DNA of 64,000 bases from Lumnitzera littorea (taxonomy: Eukaryota > Streptophyta > Magnoliopsida > Myrtales > Combretaceae): positions 81,999,613 to 82,063,612 of the forward strand of contig JAMXBB010000004.1 in the NCBI GenBank assembly GCA_024138015.1, given 5' to 3'. Of the stretch, positions 58,109-64,000 are shown piece after piece. Under the pieces are notes generated by a model. It was not told the origin of the DNA. It ran no database searches and was given only the letters and a program-made list of their open reading frames with translations. Position numbers and translations under genes: made by a program. Numbering within the stretch: position 1 is the stretch's first letter; each line of letters starts with the position of its first letter.

Positions 58109-59639
58109 AATCTTCTATATATTATCATTAGTAAGAAAAAGTCTTACCTTAATGCATACGATAACATATAAGATCACTTAGATCATTGATTCTAAGCAGT
58201 CTCGCAATTACATCTATTCTATAAGAGACCCCTTTAGATCATTGAGTCTAAATAATCTCACAATTATATATGTTCTCAAGAGGCCCCTTAAATCAAAGAG
58301 TCTAAGAAATCTTGCAAGCATGTCAATACAAAAATTTAAAACTCAAGTTGCTCATCACTAATGTTGCTAAGTTAAGCCTTTGCTCTTTACCACATGGTGT
58401 CGTTTTTAAAGGGGAAAAAAAAAAGAGATGACAAGATAATCTTACAACTTTACACCAAATAATAGCATTACTTAATTGAGACATTACTCGTAAGCACGTG
58501 AAGTCTTTAAGAATGAAGCACGATCAGACTTAAGATATGCTTGATTATATTACCACTAGGTCAAGATATGCTTCTCACTAACTGTTTGGACATTGTAAGT
58601 CATTAAGTAGATCGAAGTTGCCCCACTACGTTATTGTCTAACATGCTACTACTAAGTGAAGAGCTATTGCTCCCAAGTACATCATGATTAGATACCTTCG
58701 TAAAGGCAAATGAAAGTGCCAAGGAGACAAAAGAGCATCAAAGTCGATCAAGAATCTCATTATTATTGTATCTACATATTTAAAGTACAACTTGTACTTA
58801 CGAAGAAATGTAAGAGTTACAAATTGAGTGATCAAGAAGATTATATGAAATAAGGCTTATGATAATTCCTACTAACATAAGTGGTTAATTACAGATATGC
58901 ACATATAACCAAGGTTTTATATAAATGCTCCTATGAAAAGAGTGCGTTGTTGTAAGGCTAAATTAATATGCCCTTGCAAGGTATTGTGACTTTCAAAGAC
59001 TAGTGTACTAAAATACAATATTGTGTCTTCAATGGTATCATAAGGGAATGAAAGGCATCAAATCTCGTCTATTATCCCTTCTCTACATGTCAAAAACTGG
59101 GGAAGGAAATTTATAAATTTATATAGTATATGAAGAGGTTATTCTTGCATGGTGATGATTGTTACTCATCATATTTGTTTTATACTATAGTCCTTATTCA
59201 TGATATTTGATGAGCACATGTTTACATGGATTGATGTGCTTATGCTCGTGATGCTCAAAATGCACATACCCACAAGGCTCAATGCACACATTACGCCCTC
59301 ATCATGTGAGTGCTTCAGATATTCGATATGCTATGCTGATTTATGACATCCCCCTTTCCTCAATCTAAAAGAAAACATTATTAGAGTTATTAAACACATG
59401 GGATTACTCATATGTGATGCCATGCCAACTCCTCCTATTGATTCTTGAAAAGTAGCAGCAAGGATTACCCTAATTGTCACCCCTTAGAGGAGGAGGTAGG
59501 GGTGATTACATGTGAAAATCAAGGAAAGTAAGTAAGTTAGTAAAGTGAAGTGCAAGTGGGATAGAAATCTTACAACTATACAAGTGGGAAGTTGAATAAC
59601 AAATGATTAGGGCAGTATAAAGAATGAAGCCTTATTGAG
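58109..59639. other. Unassigned sequence right of Gyp-E
   Basis: No coding sequence is recognised; the minus open frame 58638-58835 has no known domain. A minisatellite lies at 58180-58330. It should contain the continuation of Tat-C, but no Tat pol domain was found. Confidence 0.45.
58180..58330. repeat. Minisatellite, ~55-bp unit, 2.7 copies
   Basis: Units start agatcattgattctaagcag (58180), agatcattgagtctaaataa (58236) and aaatcaaagagtctaagaaa (58290). Each continues tct(c/t)(g/a)caattacat, then aagaggcccctt. Confidence 0.7.
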
Positions 59640-61350
59640 GACTCATGTTTAACTTGAAGATTTGGCTCATGGCTCATGCATGTTCATATCAAAGGACTCA
59701 TGCTCAACTCACATGTTGAACTCATGTATGGTCATATGTTTACCAAATGTGCACAAATGTTCAAGCCCCATGTCACATGTCTAGATCAAGCCTCACATCA
59801 TGTTCAACTCTCATGTTCACTCATGTTTAACTCGTGTTCAAGCACATGTATTCAAGTTAGAAGATTAACGCTCAACGCCTCATGTTTAACTTATGTAATG
59901 GGCTCATTTCTATTCACATTTATGTTGAAAAGGCTCATGATTCAACTATTTGTATTTAGTATACATAGAGCATCATATCTAGCTTATGATACCAAGACTT
60001 ATATCATGCTCAAACCTCACGTCGTGTTTAGGGGTTACATCATGTTTAAACCCCATGTCATGTTCGGGATTAATGTGGTGTTTAGGCCTTACATTATGTT
60101 TAGACCTCAAGTTATGTTCAAACCTCATGTTGTACTCAGACCCCATGTCACACTTAGTCCTTGTGTTGTGCTTAAGCCTTGCATCGCATAGCATTTCGAC
60201 CTCACGATGCTTTCAAGCCTCATGTCGAGTCATGTTCAAGACTCATGACATGTTTAAGATTTATTTCACAATCAAGGCTCACGTTACGTTTAGGGATTAC
60301 ATCATATTCAAGATTTACATCAAATTTAAAGCTTTCGCCATGGTTAAGGCTCATGTTTGATTCTCATGTTAAATCATGTTCAAGGCTCATGATTGCGACA
60401 CATGCCCACTTACACTCAATTCTAATGTTCAAGACTCGTGTTCACTCTCACATTCAATACTCATATGCAACTCTTATATTCACTCGTGCTCAAGACTCAT
60501 GTTTCAAAGCTCATGTCCAACACATATGACAAGACTCATATTCAACTCAAGTGCCAAAAGTGCTTTTGTTCAATTCATATATACAATTTGTGTGTGTTCA
60601 TATCAAAAGTTTAGAAGTGCTCATGTTAGAAGCTCACATGTGCTTGTGTCAAAGGGATTATGACAAATTCAAGTGTTCAACTCTTATATGTTCATGCACA
60701 AGGCTTATAATTAGTTCACATGTGCTTAAGTCATGGACTCACTCTCAACTTTCACATGCTCGTGTTCAAGGTTGATGTTCAATTCATATGTTATGCTCAC
60801 GTAGAAACCTCATGTCCATTTCACGTAATTTAGCTCACAACTCCTCATGTTAAAGAGGGTCGTATTCATTTCAAATGTTCAATTTACAAGTACTCATATT
60901 AAAGAGGATCAAAGCTCATGTTCAATTATCATGTTAAGTTCACATTCGAGGCTCATGTCTAGTTCTCATGTTCAATGCTCACATTACATCATGTTTAAGA
61001 ATCCGTTGTGCCATGTTGAAAGACTTACCTCATGATCGAAGATCACGCCATGCTCAAGACTCACATCATGTTTAAGACTTATGTAAAAGACTCACATCAT
61101 GTTCAAGATTCATATTCAAGACTCATGTTTTATTGTGTGTAGTTAGCTTACGGGTTTGCATTCGACTCTCATGTGTTGATATCCAAGGCTTATGTTTTGT
61201 TCATGTGTGCTCATCTCACAAGCTCATATTCTACTCTCATATATTAATGTTCAGGCCTCACGTTTAGTTCATCTCATGTGTAAGGCTCGCACTCGCTTCT
61301 CATGTGTTCATGTGTGCATGCCCTTACAACTTGGGACTTATGTTCAATTC
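59640..61350. repeat. Long degenerate repeat tract built on ctcatgttcaa
   Basis: Over 1.7 kb the words ctcatgtt, atgttcaa, aagactcatg, caagactcac and close variants recur dozens of times on the plus strand. The core 59999-60350 is regular (18-bp period). 61040-61130 is again regular, with 18- and 13-base units. Elsewhere spacing is irregular. Open frames in several frames on both strands (59676-60191, 59979-60194 minus, 59986-60360, 60179-60529, 60376-60663) arise from the repeat and are not taken as genes. Confidence 0.88.
59999..60350. repeat. 18-bp minisatellite core, 19 units
   Basis: The stretch divides without remainder into 17 units of 18 bases and two of 23 (60179-60201 and 60220-60242). 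The rough consensus is TCATGTCATGTTTAAGCC. Because 18 is a multiple of three, the array reads as six-residue repeats: on plus YIMFKP/HVMFKP (59676-60191 frame), on minus RPKHNV/GFKHDV (60194-59979 frame). Confidence 0.9.
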
Positions 61351-61439
61351 ATATTACAAGTTGCAATTGGTTTTATAGAGATTACAAAAGGAGGCTACAC
61401 ATGACCAAAGCATTATACCTCTTCATTGTCACTCACTAA

Positions 61440-61810
61440 TGAAGATGGGTCCTCATTGGCCCTTGATTTGCAAACAATCACAATACGAGGGGTATAGAGT
61501 CTACTCTCTTTAAATTACGCTAGTTTGCTAATCGGTGCAAGGACGAGATCTAGTCCTCGAGTTACAACTTCAAACTTTTGACCTTCACTTAGCAAACAAT
61601 CATGGTCCTGGCAATAAAGAGTGTACCTTCTTTAAACCATGTTGATTTGCCAACTACTACTAGTTCAAGATCTAGTCCTCAAGTTACAACCACAGACTTT
61701 TGACTCTTGGTTGCAAGCAATTGTGATTGGATGGTAAAGAGATACTCTTTAAACTGAGTCGATTTGTTGACTACAGCAAGTTTGAGATAGTGACCACTTA
61801 AAATGTGATT
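61440..61810. repeat. Tandem array, ~121-bp unit, three copies
   Basis: Units start caaacaatcacaat (61471), caaacaatcatggt (61593) and caagcaattgtgat (61714). Shared blocks: taaagagt..tactctctttaaa, tgatttgccaacta, gagatctagtcctcgagtta, caaacttttgacc. Confidence 0.82.
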
Positions 61811-64000
61811 TCAAACTCTCAAATATTGGTTATGGAACCTACAAAAGATGGACAGTGAGAAAGTGTTAGTTTCTTTAAAAAAAAATGAAATGAGAAGAAA
61901 GGTGAGAAAAGGAAGTATTATACAAAGGTGTGAGGTATAAGGATGCAAAACTCAATAGCACAAAGATACGCATGGTAGCATAAATGTAAAACTTACAATA
62001 ACAAAGGCATTGAGCAATGAGGACTTATCACTATTCATTATAGAAAAAAAAAATAAAGGGTACTATCACAAGTTCAAAGTACATGCTCAAGTTATGTACA
62101 CCAATCCATGAAGTAGTCACTATACTTAACAAAGAATTCAAAATCAACCACTATACTTCGGTTTTGAAAATTTTATGAATTTTTAGCTAAAAGGATTATC
62201 AAGCCAAAGGCTTACGTATTAGTAAAGTAACTGAGAGTTTCAACTTAAATAGGGAATAGAAGACGGTCTCACGTGCAAGGAATTACAGAAGGAGCTTAAT
62301 TATCCATAGATAATTATCCATTGAACCATATGTCAAAGTTTGTAAATAAAAGTAGAGAATTTATGTGCCAAATCCCAACAATAATTTTGTTAATTCAAGG
62401 TGACATGCAATGTAGTGCACAAGTGGCCAAAAGAATAAAATTTATGATATAGCAATTCTATGTGAAGTTATAGATTGGAATGGCCCTAACTATAGAGAAT
62501 GCAACAAACAAAATTCCCTTTATGTTCTAAGACGGCAAGTGGTTTCCAAGGAGTGGAATATGTTTAGATAGTGTCAAAGAGCACTTAAAGTAGAGAACAC
62601 CAATTAGATATTGAAGAAAAAAAAATAAAAAGAAAAAAAATCCATTACACCTTAACTTGTCACAACTACTACTGTTTACTAGTTGGATTACTATTATTAA
62701 CATGCCTACAAGGAACAAGAGCAAGGGAATGCAACCCTATGTATGTAGTTGTCCTAAGATGTTCAACATCTAAACAACTTGGCTCCATAAATAACTATTT
62801 GTAATTGCAAGTTAGTGAAACTAAAGAATTAAACATCCTTATTTAGAGCACTACAAATTCATTGTAGGGAACTAAGCATAGAAAAAAGCAAATAGTTAAA
62901 GCAAGGAAAGAAGAAATGAACATGTAGTACCTATTCTCAAGCTTTACTTATGATAGATTTAAAGACAATAGAATAAGGTCAACCGTTAAGAATCAAGTAA
63001 TTACTCATGCATAACCGATAGGACAGTAGCTACAGCAAGAATCTACACATAGCAAAGAAACAAATGATCAGTAGCAACAGCAAGTACAACTTGCTCCATG
63101 ACATTAGCCAACCAAGTTTGAACTAAACTCCACTTCTCGAGCTCTACGAGGCATTGAGGATATGAGTTACAAGAAAATAAATCCCAGCAATAGTAATTAT
63201 TAAAACATTTATCAAACATATTACAACAACTTCAAGTCGAATTCTTATTCAAAGCTATGTTGAAAGTCTAAGCTTACTATTAACCTAAGCTACAGTGAAA
63301 ATAAACTTTGAACTCTTCATCGCTTTGACAAACCGAGTAATGCTTTTAGTAACCAAGCTAATAAACCCCAAGTTATCTTCTAACACATACGCATTCAAAG
63401 CAAAGGGACAGAACAAAGCAATCGAGCTATTCTTCATCTAAAAGAAATCTAGAGAGGCTAACATGGCCTAGCGAGTCTACTTATTTCCCCCTCTCTTGAA
63501 TGAGCGACGTCTAATGGAGTGTAGTAGAGAGACATTCGAAGTAAGGGTTTGTTGAAAGTTAATATTAAGTATAGAGAACTGGAAGCATTTTGGAATATCA
63601 TGAGTCAAGCCAAACATGGGTAATAATAATGACTGTGAAAGGCGTTTTAAGATGAACCAAGCCTTAAGCCCAATATGTTAAGATGAACTGCCATGCTTAC
63701 TATTCATAGTGTAACAAATAAGATTTGATTAATACAAAGTGTTTATATTATATGTGAAGACCTTACAAGAAGAATGCTCCTATATGAGAGAAAATCAAGG
63801 TAATATTAATACATAAAGTCAGTCCAATAAGATTGCTAATGTGAAGTTAGCATACAAATTCAACTCAACAAAATGAATAACTCATATGGATTGAATCAAA
63901 GAGACAAATCAACTCAAAAAGAGCCAACTTAAAGAAGATTTATTTCAAAGCGTGGTCTTAGGGGCAATGTACAACCTTATCTAGCTAAGGCATGACATAC
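61811..64000. other. Unassigned AT-rich sequence to the window end
   Basis: No coding domain, LTR pair or tRNA is recognised. Short A runs occur at 61880-61888, 62043-62051 and 62618-62640. It may be the 3' part of a Tat-like element, but no second copy is available to test this. Confidence 0.4.

Noticed and set aside
59676..60663. Overlapping open frames of 95-171 codons that could be taken for genes
   Set aside because: They lie in several frames on both strands over a repeat whose period is a multiple of three. Their proteins are simple hexapeptide repeats, so openness follows from the repeat.
58109..64000. Continuation of Tat-C pol after Gyp-E
   Set aside because: I scanned for RT, RNase H and integrase motifs of the Tat type and found none, so no pol was annotated here.
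1..64000. CRISPR arrays, rRNA or tRNA genes
   Set aside because: The tandem arrays lack unique spacers between identical repeats, and no tRNA cloverleaf or rRNA sequence was recognised. Short iMet-complementary stretches are retroelement primer sites.

Overview
This window looks like plant nuclear heterochromatin. It holds no intact gene. Almost everything recognisable is a decayed, nested transposable element: Ty3/gypsy elements of two kinds, one Ty1/copia element of SIRE type, a LINE, solo LTRs and several tandem-repeat arrays. iMet-type primer binding sites (TGGTATCAAAGC), TG...CA LTRs with TATAAATA boxes, 5-bp target duplications and plant-type gag/pol motifs point to a flowering plant; the species cannot be named from the sequence. 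Most stops fall where the family has CAG, CAA, CGA or TGG, as expected from long methylation-driven C-to-T decay.

Layout. 1-240 is the C-terminus of a Tat/Ogre-like integrase (Tat-0), followed by a ~96-bp tandem array and unassigned sequence to 2787. 2788-8695 is Gyp-A (LTR, iMet PBS, gag, protease, RT, RNase H, integrase, PPT, broken 3' LTR). At about 8696 it joins the LTR of Tat-B (gag, protease, RT, start of RNase H, to ~13150). 13248-23796 is Cop-1, a SIRE-like copia element on the minus strand. It carries an extra 456-codon-long decayed reading frame between pol and its 3' LTR, into whose neighbourhood a solo LTR (16534-17440) has landed. 23797-33270 is AT-rich and largely anonymous, with a 1.3-1.4 kb tandem duplication and an orphan RNase H remnant.

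33270-40190 is a LINE (endonuclease, RT, zf-RVT, tail) interrupted by three insertions. 40430-54213 is Tat-C, related to Tat-B. Its gag is split by Gyp-D (42592-52547, perfect CTGAT target duplication), which is itself split in its leader by a 3.48-kb solo LTR (43585-47067, perfect GTTGA duplication) carrying a 246-bp hairpin-rich tandem array. 54219-58103 is Gyp-E, a compact gag-protease-only element (AAAAG duplication). 58109-64000 has no recognisable gene but three tandem arrays, including an unusual 18-bp minisatellite (59999-60350) in a larger CTCATGTTCAA-rich tract.

How the parts relate: nothing here is likely to make an active protein. The interest lies in the insertion order (Tat-C, then Gyp-D, then giant solo LTR; Tat-B, then Cop-1, with the solo LTR inside Cop-1), in the extra gene of Cop-1, in the non-autonomous Gyp-E, and in the tandem arrays. 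The arrays near Tat-like sequences recall those known from 3' untranslated regions of Tat/Ogre elements. Family names rest on motif recognition by eye, not on a database search.
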